64,000 bases of DNA from Haemonchus contortus (GCA_000469685.2 LS997563.1:39720468-39784467); one strand, 5' to 3'. Numbered from the stretch's first letter, positions 14,401 to 27,734 are shown. Numbers and translations are program-made. The notes: generated from the letters alone by a model not told the origin.

Positions 14401-14746
14401 AAGTGTCACCGTCAAAAGAAAACAATAAATCGATCAATCAACCAAGCAATTAAGAATGTATTGCGAATAGTGCGAACCAGAATGATCGGTCACGGCAAAC
14501 TCATTTGCGCGATCGATCCGCGATTTTCACAAAGGAACACGAAAGAATGAAAAAAAGGAAATGGGCACAAAAGTCGATATCATAAGATGGATAATTGAGC
14601 CACGAACACGAAGGCGAATAGCCTACCTGCAAAAGATTGAATCCAACTGGTATCCAAAGTTTCCCAATTAAATCAAAAACCTGTCGTACAATAGTAATCA
14701 ACAGCCATATAGTCAATGTGACAGTCAGCCAAATACTTGCACTCAT
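5474..14746 (-). CDS. NKAIN-family Na,K-ATPase-interacting membrane protein
   Basis: The first exon is 14627-14746: ATG plus 40 codons in phase 0, donor GTAGGC. It encodes a membrane span followed by RQVFDLIGKLWIPVGFNLLQ, matching the NKAIN N-terminal motif ER-Q-[IV]FD-LG--W-P---NFL. The last exon is about 5474-5807 and ends in TAA. It holds a TM3-like segment (TLGYAMLWTFTVYYV) and a TM4 region beginning PCIVPYNQIEAGQALLHV, which aligns with the human 'GCIVDFQYLEVIHSAVQ' region, then a Lys/Arg stop-transfer and a polar tail ending DDSHVH. A short middle exon near 5922-5957 (YIGVFGDISRP) would supply the conserved LFG turn of TM2. Its incoming phase does not match exon 1, so a micro-exon is missing or this exon is wrong. 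The family is plasma-membrane, binds the Na,K-ATPase beta subunit and is mainly neuronal. The 8.7-kb intron region holds a SINE (7130-7345) and otherwise nothing coding that I can identify. Confidence 0.7.
5978..6030 (+). repeat. Short duplicate of sequence at 4360-4420
   Basis: ACTA-GCCGAATGTACTAGTTGCTATT and CATTATCATTAACTA-type strings near 5978-6030 recur at about 4360-4420 with a small length difference. This ties the DNA just upstream of the tentative NKAIN middle exon to the R1 repeat region. Confidence 0.6.
7130..7345 (-). mobile_element. tRNA-derived SINE-like repeat, copy 1 (5' head degraded)
   Basis: Read on the minus strand it has the family landmarks: GGCGCACTC, GGATCGAGGCCTACC, a GGTTCGAGATTCGTCTGGGA segment, and GGGGCGCATCCCAAAA near its 3' end. 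It is shorter and more decayed than copies 2 and 6 and lies inside the NKAIN intron. Confidence 0.55.
10257..10350 (+). repeat. Imperfect tandem duplication
   Basis: AAGGTAATAGAACAG occurs twice about 64 bases apart, each time preceded by a GTAGTAGGTA/GAGTAGATA-like stretch. It is a two-unit minisatellite in a long intron, with no coding role seen. Confidence 0.55.
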
Positions 14747-17700
14747 ACCAGCAGAAAATGAATAATTAGAGTCGATCGATTGGAGACATTTCACAACAGG
14801 CTACCTGTTGCCGTTTATAGTCTTAAATATTGTATAAACAATCAGATTTAGCGCCAAAAAGCTATCAGTAACAAAACACGAATCGATTCCCGATGGTATT
14901 ATCGAGTTATTGATCGATCGCTGCGGAATCAGCCAATATTGATCCAGAAAATGCGAAAAATTGAAATTGAAGAATCACAGAAACAATTGGAAAACAGAAA
15001 AAGAGATAATGAGCAATAAAGGTCCACATGCGTGCGAAATAAGTGGAAAAAAGACATAAATTTCAATGAATTCCAAGCATAATTACCATACTTAACGGCT
15101 TACAGTAGGTAAGTAGTAAAGCAGTAAAGCAGGTTAAAATCGTTTGACGACAGGTGGTGCCCGTGGTACGGGTGGCACGTACGTACGGGATAATCCTACT
15201 GGGGGTCGGGCCACCAGAAAGGGAAAAGGGGGCGGTATGCGCAGGAATCTATCGGATGGGGAACGCACTGGACTAAAGTGCTTCGGAATTTAAGGAATGG
15301 GGCTGTGCCAGATAGTTGTTGGTGAAAGAAAGGGGTTCTCAGGGATTGGGGGTCTTTTTGAAGACATGGGTGCATGGCGAAATACGAGCTTGACGGTAAA
15401 GGTAACTCTCAGAAGAAATTAAGTCCGAAGGTATTCCTGTGAGCTGCCTGCTGGACTCCCACCATAAAAGCAGTACCACCCAGTTAAGCAGGCGATCGTA
15501 CTGTGTTTGAAGTGGCCGTATTTGCCCAGCGAGTTATGTTAACAACGTCTGGATGGGGCACTTAAAAGGGTAGGGCTGACCAAAGAGCTCGGGAAATCTC
15601 TGAAGTGAATGTGGACGCTATCCGCAACAGTCAAGCTAGAGCTGTGGAACGGGTGGAGAGGTAATAGGATACCTGCTGTTCCAGAAATTCTCACCGTAGC
15701 TAGTGCATGTGCAAACACCAAATGGCCAGGATTCCTCCCATACCATTATACATGAGCTACACTCGTTGAAAGCTGCCTACAACCTATGTGGGCCCATTCA
15801 ATAGAAAGGGGGCTGGAAAGAGGGCTATTATCGATGCTTAATGTCTTTCAATGGCTACAGTAAGCTAGTGGTTACTATAGAAATCCGTTATAAGAAGCGA
15901 TACTACAGCCATTTGAGCGCTACCTAAGGGCAACTATAGGTTACCCATTTGGAGTGTTCTTTAGAGCGGTAGAAGATATCATAATAGGACTATGGGCCAC
16001 AGGATGAGATAGAGAAATACCAATGAATATCAGCTGGTAACTGGTAATGATTGGTAGCATTCTGTGGTAATGAAAGAAATGCCTGATAGGATGAGGTGCT
16101 GTACCAGCATATTTGTCTTTATGGGCTTCAATGGTTACTCCCAACGGTCCCTACTCTTCAAAAGTAGCTTTTCCCTCTAATATGTAACAGTTCAGAGGAA
16201 CTCGCCGGTGTCATTACTATCGAAAAGGTCGTTTGAAGGAAAATAGCAATAACGAGTGACCAGTAGAAATCAGCCAACTTTGTAAACAACTCATAAACAA
16301 CAACAGCAAACAATTCAATTGATTATTCCAAACAATCAACGGAAGCGATGTAACCGCGCCAAAGGTGAGTAGTAAATGGCGCGACATAAGGGCGGCCGGC
16401 GACCCCATCCCTTCCCAGCCGCTCGTCCTCTTTCCGTGGGTGATCCGCCTACGTTCCCAAAGGAAGTATCCAATTACAATTCGCTTATTGTCATGCTGTG
16501 AAGCTCCTAGCACCAACAAAGCTTTTTCAAAAGAATAGGAAGACTTGCGCCGTCCGAGGGGCATTCGATTGGGACATTGACCCTTGGAGACCGAACCTTC
16601 AGCTGACTCTTGATCGAATTCTGCCTAAACCATTGGGACGGGCATTTCTCAGAGATATCTAATATCACAGCTTTTTGACACCGCCACAGTCTGGGAAAAT
16701 CGAGGCAATGATCTTTCTGATCAACTGGCCCTTGCCAGATTAAAAGGCTAAACTAACAATCAAAGTCTCCCATGATTTTGACTGACAGTGAAGTGCATGG
16801 CCCATCCTTTAAGCAGAATAAACTAGCAAGTCAAGGCGTACTGCACAGAGAATGAATCACAGGTGGTGGGAACTGGCCGATACGAAAGTGTTCCGCCCCT
16901 ACAAAACAAACCCAAAGGAAGAACATTCATTTGCTCGACCAAAACAAATACTTAACAATCGGCGTTTCGAACTAGTATACTGATAACTGGTAAGATTACT
17001 ATTTACAGAGGGGAATGGGAGAGGGTGCGAAAAATTCGTCATTACCCTTTTTTTACCGACTTTTTTTTATTGTGCTGATCATCACTTGAGGGTATAAATT
17101 CACCTTTAATTGCTAAGGGATCAGTTGAAAAAAGGAAGGGTGAGCACCGAAAATGCCAATTTATTTCTTCAAAGATGAGTCACGCATCCGACTCAGGTCC
17201 AAAATGCTTTAAAAGTAGTATCTGAATACACAAATGATCTATACCGAACATTTGGAATGAGCGAATTTCTAGCCAGACTTTTCGCTCACACAGAAAACCT
17301 AACCCTTAATGGGCTCCACTAATGGAAGAAAAGGCGTAGTCGTTATGGGAAAGATTCCACCCAATTTTTTATCCTCTGACCGAGGGTATGGTAGCCATTA
17401 TTCACCACATCATGCGAAAGTATCATAACACCGAGAACGATATCTGTTGTGAAGGACGATGAGAAGGTCAACAATGAAATCAACAAATCGAAGGATGTGG
17501 CCGCCAATGATCGTCACCCTATCATTGCGAGAAAATTCCCGAAGAACTATTTGCCAACGAGCAGCCAGCAATTTTCCGTCGCCTAGCGCCGATTCTGACT
17601 TTTCTATTCGGGTCACGGTTCTTAACTGCACGTTACTCGCAAAGGGTATACCGATTGTACTGAACAAGATTTCTTTCACACCCTCCCCAAGAACTAGTAG

Positions 17701-18180
17701 AGTCAGCTCAACTTACATATAAGGAAAAAAGGTAATTCGCCATATCTTAAAGCTAAGGGCAAATATTGGTGTGACAGGGTCGAGAGGCGCTGTTGTTCAA
17801 TGTGGGACCCAAAGATCAAAGCCCTTATGAGCAACATTCAACATTCATTCAAATCAAGCCTTCAGTACATCTGAGGTCCTGTTATCAGGTGTGAGACATG
17901 CCTGAAAAGATATAAACCCTGTCTCGCACAATTGCTATCCCTTTTTTCTTTTACAACGTTCGTCTAATCAGTTTTAGGCCCACCTTCAGGCTTGTCAGCT
18001 CGTTTCAGACCAGACCTCTACCGTAGTGGGCCACCTTATTTAAGGTAACTCCTTTTTGTTCCTCTCAGATTCTCACCATGATACATTTGTTTTTTTTGTA
18101 TTTATTTCCTATAAAGCTTAAATGACAAACTACTTTGACATTTATACAATGATATATACATAACTTTTGACTGGAAACAT
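14747..18180. other. Upstream region of the NKAIN gene; no gene recognised
   Basis: No convincing exon chain is seen on either strand. The minus-strand open frame at 17410-17679 is 89 codons long and not low complexity, but I could not find good flanking splice sites or a family. The promoter of the minus-strand NKAIN gene is expected just right of 14746, although no specific motif is claimed. Confidence 0.4.
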
Positions 18181-18257
18181 TCAGTGCATTCTAGTATCCT
18201 ATCGAGTTGCTTTGGAACACAATCCATAGGTGACATTCATATCTCTTCTATCTGGCA

Positions 18258-18725
18258 GTGTGTAGCGAAACAGATGGCGAAATCAGAAACGTTGGCTCAT
18301 CAACAGGCCCACCTACGAACCGTTCTCAGGTCTACTTCTACCCGCGTAACAATAAGTCATCCGGGAACTTCAGAGAACTCCAACAATCCGCCTGCTCGTC
18401 ACTCTCTACCCAGCTACCAGATGAAAAAGACATTCAAAAGGAGTATGGCCACCATCGTTGAGAGCAACAAATACCCAAACATTGTTCGCAACCATTCTCT
18501 AGTGCATCGTCGCGGAAATATTGCCTACTTCAATAGATGCTAGCCAGGGTCAAGCATAGGAATGGGGATCAAGACGTGCCCATGGATGATCTCATCGAAA
18601 CCCTGTTCCCACTAAGCATCCACAGCAGGCGTCAACCGGAAGGAACACCTGGTCGTCCTCGTTATTCCTCAGCGAAAATTCCCATCACTATGCTTGGCCC
18701 CTGCTCAAATAACATTGTAGACTAA
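18258..18725 (+). other. Possible 3' exons of an unidentified plus-strand gene, or a decayed one
   Basis: A single frame reads from an acceptor-like TCTGGCAG near 18259 to a stop at 18725 but contains two in-frame stops (TGA near 18461, TAG just before 18537). The parts before and after look coding: polar, Ser/Pro-rich, with segments such as NGDQDVPMDDLIETLFPL. An intron with donor CAG|GTCTAC near 18330 and acceptor TTCAATAG before 18537 would remove both stops and keep phase 0. The alternative is a pseudogene. It ends about 250 bp from the 3' end of the UBE3C gene in convergent orientation. No family is recognised. Confidence 0.3.
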
Positions 18726-18974
18726 TAAATTAGTTAAGCACGCACGATAGCAATATTGACAGAAATGCTTATCGCCTCATTAACTATCATAATTACTAAC
18801 AAACATCTAAAAAGATATGCCATCGGAAAAGTGCGTTCTACCAGTAGCAGTTGATTTCAAGACAATACGTACATCGGGTAAGGCTCAATGGATCTAGTTA
18901 CAGCCAAACTAAAGCACGCTGGATGAGGAAGTAGACGCTTTTGGTTTTTTGACATTGAGCACATTCTGAGTCTC

Positions 18975-21900
18975 CTACGACAACTCGAAGCCAGCGCCTG
19001 CATTTATCGCGTATCTGAAAACAGCAAGCAATCCTTCGTATTATCGAAACACGATCATCGGAACAATCAAACCACCTCAGTTTCTCTTCGAGCTTTGCCC
19101 GTGAATTGTAGATAGGCAATTTGAAAAGGTTCATGCATGTCGCACTTGTGGGTAAATGATCTGAGTCGTGCACCTGGAATGTTAGCACTAAAAAATAAAA
19201 TAGAAAAAGAAAATTACCATTCAAAAAGCACTTTATCTTAAAGCAAGCCTTTTTGTAGAACTTCGCTGTTACACCTTGAGCAAGAAATGTAACTAGAAAA
19301 CCCTCCATTCAAAAATGGGGTAGGAATTACTTTCTTAACCCCCCTCCCCCTGTTCCGTCGGTGTACCGACCCTTTGGCAAAGAATTGGAAAGAACTTCAA
19401 CAAAAGGTTTACTACTTCGCAGAATTCATCCCAAAAAGCAGTGTTCTGAGCAATTCAAGAAAGTACAACAAGTATAAACCGAACACACCAGTTGAATTCC
19501 TATGGCTGGGAAGAGCATTTTGAATCCTTCTATCGGTGGACGTGAGCAGCCTGTGATAAACCTGAACAAGAGGTGTTCCTAAAAGTGTGTTCTAAATGGA
19601 AGTTTATAACAACAGCTACGCCATGGCCAATTTCATTTTCTGGGACGCTGACAAATTCCATTGCAGTTTACAGACTGACAAATGCGCGAGAAGGCCATCT
19701 CTCATTGTGCTTTCAATACACTTACTTGAGCAAACCACGTTTATCCTCCGCTGACATCTCTCCAACAACGCTCCAGAACAGATCCACGTAGTTACGATCC
19801 GATTCATCTGCAAAAACGCAATACACGTTCTCAAAAAGTTAGTATTCCCAATGAAAACAAGACCATAACTAAACAGACTGGCTACGGATCTAGTGGTTCA
19901 ACGGACTTCTGTTCAATCTAGAAATGAGACAGTAGATAAACCCGGAAGCACTGCAAGCTGTTGGCGGAGCCAGCGCCTTGATTCATTTGCAACGAGCTTA
20001 GTAGTATCTACGGCTTCCAAGTATCATATGGATAGTTCCAGGGTTATTCGCCAGCTACAACCACATCATATGTAGTTAGTGGAGAACTTGCCTCGGATGT
20101 TATGTACAATGCAATGCTTCATCATATCGTCGACATCTAAATCAGCATCGGCACCGCTGACTAACGTTTGCAGCTCTGATGGCGAGAACATCGCTAGCCA
20201 TCCAGGATCAATTACCGTCGACAAACCGGCTCGCATAGCATCTACCAAGGGCTCGATCTGAACATCTTTAACTTGTGGGAAGTTCAATCAGGAGGTCAAA
20301 ACAGTCTATCTTTTTGTCTTTCAGTGTTATGTCTGATAATTAGTTGACTTAACTGCACCATAAAAGATGAGTGAAGACTTCTCACTCTCGCTCAACTACA
20401 CAGCTAACCTTAAAGGGGTGGACGGGTTTCATAGGAATCGCGAATTTCCGGAGCCGGTACCTTCCCTTTGTTCATATAAGTTTGACCTGTACCCGTAAGA
20501 AGAATCACGATGAGAATTTCGCAATTTCATCTTAAACTCCCGTAACTACTACACTGCGAGATTTTTTTGGTTCACTTCATTTCTACCGATTTGAACTTCT
20601 CGTGAGCAGGCCGAAATGGATAACCAAGACGCAGCCCTTAACCATCCCAGATAACTTAGAAACTGACCCGCTTGTAAAGGAAAAAGTTCACATAAGATCG
20701 AATGTATTCCAGACGATTGTCAACTGTCACACGAATACTTCGGCCGCCTGGTACAAGGTCGACATTCTAAAAATCGAATCATTGACATCCAAGGAAAAAA
20801 TACTGAAATATTTGATGAGATGTTGGAAACCATTAGCAAAAAAATTTTGACAAAATGGCATTACCTGCACATCACCAACATCGTCCACAATTACACTGAA
20901 ATCGAGTTCCAATGCCGCGAGTTCATCGGCCGTCAAATTACGGAGATTTTTGAGATGCCTAAATGCAACGCAAGAATCGAAAACCATTTTCTTTAGTTGC
21001 TTTTCTTAAAAGGGACCTAAAGCCGCTTAGAAGTTAAGTCGCTTTCAAGCCTTATGAAACCAAACTAATGGCTCAAAGAACCGGTACGGCCAGACTTACT
21101 TATAAATAGCTGGATCGTAGGATTTCAAATGATGAAGATCGATATCAGCGTGACGTTTTCCCAGAAGTTGGGACACAAAGAACTCAGCAAAGCGGATTTC
21201 AGCCATCTGCTTCTCGTAGATCAACTGCAATAGCATTTCACAAATCTACATCAAAATCCATGCCTTTATGCTACTGTCAACATTCAACCATCATTCGGTT
21301 GTTCCAAAAACCAAAGTAGAGAAGGTACCTTTGCGACAACTCTTCCTAGAAAGAAAAAATGTTGCGAGTAGGAGTCAGGATATAGCTGCACGGAGGATGG
21401 ATTGGGATATAGAAGCCTAAGTAGCAATTTCGAACGTGAATGAAGTTAATCAAGAATAAATGTCACACAACCTGTCGTGGGTGTATTTGAAGAAGCCTCT
21501 GTCAGGATCGAAACCAGTTCGAAGCAACTCAGTCAAGAATTCCCTAAAACATGTGCGCCATTCGTATTCAATGGGAAAAAGGTCTAACCTGGAACACTAC
21601 ATAATAGTCTGATTTATATGGTGAAATATCAAAACTGGTCACGGCTATTAACATAATTCAAAGCGAAACTAATAGGAATTCCCATTCATAACAAGTGTAG
21701 CGTTGATAACCGTTAAAACTACAAGCGTTTCTGAACAGGAACCCCCAGTAGACATCACATGACAGTACTCCAACTGAGGCTTGTTTTGGGGCAGGGTGGA
21801 TATTGAAGAGTTTCCAAATAATCATGGGTGTTCAAAAATAAATATTAAAAAGGAAGTCATCCGGAAGAAAAAATGGAAAGGATAACAATAATCAGAGAAG

Positions 21901-24900
21901 AAACATGAGAAGGAACAAAAGCAAGTAGAAAGATGAATATAAGATGCACTTCTAACCTGAAGATCCCACCGCCATCAATGCCGACCTCATTCAATCCGAC
22001 CCAGTTCGTCATTGACACTCTGATGGGAAGTCGAAGGTTCGGTGCTGCAAATTATACGCGGGAAGCAATAGATGTGACAATAACACTGGGGTACTGAGGA
22101 CAGACGTACTGAAGGGTTCTAGTCACAGTCAATGAATAAACTAGATCAAAATCTCAGTGGTGAAGCTCCACCAATGAATTTAGTGCGAAACTGTGCGTAC
22201 TGATGACACCCATTTTCTTTGTAACTATGACTTATTCGAACTGTCCCAATTAACCCTCGTCTTGAAATAAGAAAAGTCGAAGCTTAGGTGCTAGCAATGG
22301 AATTAAAAGAAATTTAGATTGTACCATATCCCACAATTCCAACTAATCATAATTCAGGTAAGCTTACCATTCCCCAATGACAGGGCTTCGAAGGCGTCCT
22401 CGTACAAATGCTGTCGTCGTACAGCTATATTAATTCCATTGCGACGAAATCCGGCTGGCGCTGGAAATGAAATATCAGCTTCAAGCTTCTGAATTTGCTT
22501 TTCTTTGCCGAGAGCCAAGAATATCATAAATTTCTAATATGAACAGGTAAATCGAAATATTCAAAAGAGCATTTGATAGCTGAAGCATCACCCACCAAAA
22601 CTATGGAAGTCATCGGTAATGTCGTTCGCCTCTCGATCGTGTGCCAGAAGGTCTTGAAAAATCTGAAAACTCGCTTCGTTTTTGTCCTTTGAAATAGAGC
22701 ATTGAACTTTTGGGAATACCTTAACCCGTTGCATGAACGGTACCACGAAGGGAATCGACCTGATGATGCTCAAGTTTCGTAGATCGGCGCTAGTTGCTGG
22801 CATCTCATTGGAAGGTCCTGGTTCATCTTCGCTTCCACTGCTATCATCACTGAAATATTTGATTTGCATGGATACTTCTCGCCATTATTGCCAAGTTATC
22901 CTTTTCTTCAGTCGTACAAGCCATATGAAGCCTCTCGAATCGAGCTCAAACTTTCCAATGAGGATTCAACAACGCCAGAATTTCATTAGAGAATCGATAA
23001 TCTGAAACGTTGCGCTGGCTTACTTCATTTCCGGTCTGCCATGAAGGAACCGTACGAACGTAAACGGAGTGAACGCACATGGAGGTCCCTCCATACCACG
23101 ACGCCGAGGTTGCAGAAATGATCTGCGTGTCACAACCACCTAAAACATACAAATGATTGAAGCGAAGCCAAGACACTTCAATTTATTTTACCTGTCTTCG
23201 GTGATTACTCCAAAACTCAGGAGGTAGGAAATGTACACGTGCATCTTTGGCATACAACGACTGCAGAGTAGATACAACTGTCTCGTAGAGCTGAGACCAC
23301 TGAGAAACAAGCTACTTAACAGGACTTTCGCAGATGTTTTGATAAAAGTAAAACAAATATTCCTTTGGGATTTGAAAAATGATGCAAAGGTTCAGTAGAA
23401 AATGGTTTGTAGTCCTGAGTCCACTATTTCGATTACCAATTGTTTTTGACAGTATTTGGAAAGTAACGAAGGCGGTGCAGTGGCGGTCGAACGATGCTGA
23501 TGATAAATTTAAGGTAGCAAGTTCTCACCTTAGCCGCATCACGCGTTTTCTCTTCTGCCGCCTTGGCCGTAATAAAGAAATCTTCGGGAAAAGCTAAATC
23601 GATCAAACCCAAGCCAACGTCTCTGCAAGGAATTGGGCATTACATAATCACGTATCAAGGCTTTAACCGAGCACAAACACGATAGAAACGGATAACATCA
23701 AACGGCAATAGCGCACCTGATTACGGTAATTATCTCTGTCATCTTGTTGTTGCTGAAGACCAAGTTTTTATGGCCAACTGCAAAATCGGCATCATCAACC
23801 GACGCGATTCCCGCAACAAGGCATCCACAGAACAAAGATAGCGCCTGCGTCAGACGATCACGGGCAGTATCCTCCAGAGGGTGCCCTATAATCTGACGAG
23901 TAAGGCAAACCACAGAGGGTTTTTTGAAGAAAAGGATTTTTACCCATTTTCAGTAAATCGATATAATTTACGAGTCGTCCAGACAAAGATCGCGATTCCA
24001 TACTCACTAACAACGTCCACAGCCTAAAAAGGTAATAGACTGGCAGTGCTATATCGGGAAAGCCTCCTTTACAACTTACAAGAATGCTCAAAAAAATACT
24101 AACCGGCTCATGCAAGCAGGAGAAGTAGCCAATGTCATGACTATGTCTGAATTTAGAATTTTCTTCTCAAACGCTACCAGCGACCATATATTTTCGTCAG
24201 TGGGGAATTTAACTGTAATTACGTCGTAATACTTACCAGCTGTCAAAACAAAGTTGATACATATCAAAAATGGGACGAACCTGCATGTTTGCAGAGCTCA
24301 GAAAACATTGGTGACTCGAATGCAGCATCAATAAATGATGACATAAACCGTTTTACCTAGAAAGTTGTAAGAAGATAAATCGGTTGATATTCTTCTAAGA
24401 TGCGCCATGCTTTTCAAATTTTGGTGACAGCAAATTGTGCCATCCTCAGCAGATGTACCCACCCAGCCAGTTTTCGTCTACGACAGTCCAAGCAGTAGGT
24501 ATGAGGTCGAACACTTGGTATCCTCAAAAGTATAGGGAATAAAGGATAAAGCCTTTGGTGTGAATCAATTCCCTTTTTGAGATGCGCCCTCGCATTTGAC
24601 TAGCATTCAAAATCGTAATGGCAGTTTGATTATGGGGCCTATACAATGACCTACGCTGTTCAGCCGATGCATAAGTCAATGCCTTCACCTTCCCAGACCA
24701 ATCTGACACCAATTATCTGAACCTCAAAGGATATAAGGCCTAGTTGGCCAAAGTGACCCAGAATTCGAACCGCGAACCATGTTTGTGATAGTGCGCCATT
24801 TGTCACTACATCACCTCGTCCCACATCTCAAAAGTAAGCCTGTGTCTTTCCTGACATAATTCCCAATTCTAAGGCACTTTTGAGTGAGTAGTTAAATAAT

Positions 24901-27246
24901 GCAGACAAGTCACCTTTTCGTCTGTTGCCACAATTGCACGTTCAGTAGAGCTACTTCTCTGATATGCATTTTTGAAGCCAGCACATGTCGACAAAAGCGA
25001 ACATTTGTCGTCATCAGTTACTGCAAATCAAAATTGATTGCGACAAAGTTCAATATGTTCCGCAGGTGCTAAGACAAACTTTGAAAGAACGCTTTGCAAA
25101 ATTAGGCTGGGTATCGTTGCTAATGCAAGCTCGTCTTGCTATACATCGCTTATAAGGCACAAAGAACTAAGTCACACCTAGAAGAATATCATTGCGGAGC
25201 AACTCCATGAAAAATTGATAAAAGGTTGACTAAACGTGCAAAAACATAGATGGGAAGATTGTCTAAATTTAGGGCTTGTAGGAAAAACAAACTTTCTTAG
25301 TAAGACTCACAATCCTTCCGACAGCAGACCTCCAGAAAAGTGCATAAGAAGAAAGTTGAACCGATTCCAGCAGGCATAGCGTCCTGAGAAGGATTTCGCC
25401 CAAAGGCAAGCAGAACGTCACTCAACGAAACCCTGGAAATCCGGCTATCCTTAAGTACCTCAAAACTAAAATGCAACTTAAAAGTGGAGGTAAACTCGAC
25501 CCGTCTCTTAGAAACTTACTTAGAATCATAAAAAGATCGAGAAATATAAGGCATCACGACTAAGACCATCGACCTCAAATCCTTGTTGATAAGCACTGAT
25601 CGGAATAGATACCGGAGAGCCCATATTCTTAAATAACGGTCCTTGAGCAAAATGTATTAATGTGATCACGTTCCTGAACTGTTACACTAGCGAGTTCAAG
25701 AGATGTAGAAGTGTCGAAAAAGTGGGCAAGGTCAGTGACATCCTAAAGCTACCTTGATAAAAAGGGTAGAAAGATGAATAAGAATACCTTTCTTTTGTTC
25801 TCATAACAGGCATCATCAGATGTTGACAAATCGATTCCAGGCGTGGAGGAAATCGTCTCTCGATAGTGAAGGAAATGTCCTCATCTTGATGTGTGGATAA
25901 TTTCGCAATCAAATTCAAAAAGCATTCAAAGTAGCCCATCTAAACGAATTAACTGCACTAAAAACTTAGCATAACACCGCAAAGATCTGATAATAGAGAT
26001 TTGAAGTGTAAAAAGTTACTTGTTCTTAAAGAAAGAAAGACAGAGAACTGAAAAGGACAGAACAAGCTGAACAACCCTATATTAGAAAAAACTGCCGAAC
26101 TAGGTATGTTCTGAGATGGACGGAGCAGCAGCTTTAAGTAAAATGCAGCAGTTATGACTACAGACGAATTTGAACAAAAACCGACCTTCACTAACGAAGT
26201 GCAATCTCGAGGATCAGCAAATGTATCTAAGAACCTAAACGGAAGAGAATGAATGAAAAACAAGACTGCTGAGGGAAGAAGGTAAGAGAAGCACATACCT
26301 TATCGGCATCACAAAGTTTGTATCCGTTCCAGCATGGGAAAGGTATTTGAGGAGGCACTTGTAGAAGACTATGCGACTTTGAGTCCCAACTAGTTCTTCT
26401 CCACCATGATTATGATGCAAACCAAGTGCCGCAGAGCAAATAATTACCTGAATATGCCAATGAAAAATAAAGTTTTGCATTTGACCTTAGTATTGCAGCT
26501 TCTCTTCAGTATTTGCTGCTCTTTCACGATTAATTAGGCATCATTTGAAGATTATAAAAATGAAAGGTTACCAAATAAGTACACGCAAAGTGTGGGACTT
26601 ACCAATCGGCTGTCATCATCTGGATGATGGTAAAACACATTTATTCGAGTAATTTGCAAATTTAGCGCCTGAAAATGCAAAAATAAAACTGCAAAAATTA
26701 AAAAAGCACGTGTAAAGCGAACCTCCTTCGTTGTCGGCCTGCCAACTTTATCAAAATCTTCTCTGAATTGTTGGGCAACACTAATGCGAGCACGATAGGC
26801 ATGCCATGATCGTTGTATAACCTTAGCCGCGTTCTGCTGCCTTTGATCTGTAATACATAACACGTACCCAAAATCTCCCTAAAACTTGAACTTTATGGTT
26901 GCCAATTTGGGCTTTTAGTTTTACAGAATGAGGTCACGAAAGACTCGTCAAAGGAAAAAGGAAACTCGAAAATAATCTTGAACGGATTGAACGGAACGAG
27001 TAATTTTCATCTGCTTCTTCACGTTTTGCTCTTGAGGGCCGCGTATAGTAACCTACCAACTGCTCTCGCTCTCCTTTGTGCTTCAAGCTCTCGCAGAAAC
27101 TTCTCCCGATTATTCTGAAATTAGGGAATCGCACCAGTTCATTTCATAATGGATCTAGCGAAACTCACAAAGGTGTTTAACACGGCTTCCTGTTTCTTGT
27201 TTCGTTTTATTGAACCGTCAAAATCAACAAGGTTCAAGAATGACAT
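18975..27246 (-). CDS. etc-1: HECT E3 ubiquitin ligase, UBE3C / ETC-1 orthologue
   Basis: This is a many-exon gene that I can follow from start to stop. Exon 1 (27169-27246) encodes MSFLNLVDFDGSIKRNKK; exon 2 is 27057-27114. Exon 3 (26723-26847) carries the calmodulin-binding IQ motif AAKVIQRSWHAYRAR, and exon 4 is 26603-26668. The middle exons follow human UBE3C in order. The HECT domain begins near 22.8 kb (SIIRSIPFVVPFMQRVKVF) and continues with IAVRRQHLYEDAFEALSLGN, NEVGIDGGGIFR and VIDPGWLAMFSPSELQTL. The exon near 19.5 kb reads CSRPPIEGFKMLFPA. Exon 19076-19173 has the active-site cysteine in PTSATCMNLFKLP, and exon 18975-19014 ends in the family C-terminus YAINAGAGFELS. The enzyme accepts ubiquitin from an E2 on that cysteine and extends chains on proteasome substrates; the C. 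elegans orthologue acts on securin and cyclin B1 in meiosis. The exon 3 donor (GAG|GTTCGC) is weak. The gene appears intact. Confidence 0.9.
24536..24835 (-). mobile_element. tRNA-derived SINE-like repeat, copy 2
   Basis: Read on the minus strand it starts GAGGTGATGTAGTGACAAAT, then has a clear B-box GGTTCGAATTC, the CTGGG-TCACTTTGGCCAACTAGGCC block, ATTGGTGTCAGATTGGTCTG, GTCATTGTATAGGCC and a 3' CGAGGGCGCATCTC block. It lies in an intron of the UBE3C gene in the same orientation. The B-box is the best of all copies. Confidence 0.75.
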
Positions 27247-27260
27247 CTGCAAAGTCGTTC
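27247..27260 (-). promoter_or_regulatory. 3' splice site directly abutting the UBE3C start codon
   Basis: On the minus strand the sequence reads CGACTTTGCAG immediately followed by ATG. A splice acceptor with no leader between it and the ATG is typical of nematode spliced-leader trans-splicing. It could also be the acceptor of a 5'-UTR intron. Together with the eIF2B-epsilon stop 621 bp upstream on the same strand, it points to an operon. Confidence 0.6.
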
Positions 27261-27728
27261 TTAATGGAAATCGCTGTCTTTCGGTTAAGAATGTTCAGCA
27301 GATCTCGGTGTCTTAGCCTTGCTAATTCCACGAAGAATTTTTGTCAATTTCGCCTTTTTTCTCGCACTCCGTACCCGTTCGCAAGTGTCACGAGAGCTCG
27401 GTAAGGAGAGGGATATATGAGTGAATGCAAGAGGAACTCTGCTCGAGGAAAAATTACACGGCTCAAACAAATCCAAGTTACAGGTAAGTAGAATTTCAAG
27501 CTCCAAAAAACACGAGCTTTATAAACCAATAAAAATCTCAGTAGAAAGTTACAAGATAACAACAAGAAGACACAGTCGAAGCACTTAAACTGCTTTTTAA
27601 TCAAGAATTATCCGTCTAGGACCTGAACCGTGACACCAGTTATCATAGCTATATCAATGAATGAGCAAATTTGAAGGTACTCCTGGAGTTAAACACAGTT
27701 CGCGTAAAATCTCAGATGAAATTAAGTC

Positions 27729-27734
27729 TTTATT
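27729..27734 (-). terminator. Poly(A) signal AATAAA, candidate for eIF2B epsilon
   Basis: AATAAA on the minus strand lies 134 bases after the eIF2B-epsilon stop and before the UBE3C trans-splice site, the expected position for 3'-end formation of an upstream operon gene. A second AATAAA lies a little nearer the stop, around 27765. Confidence 0.5.
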
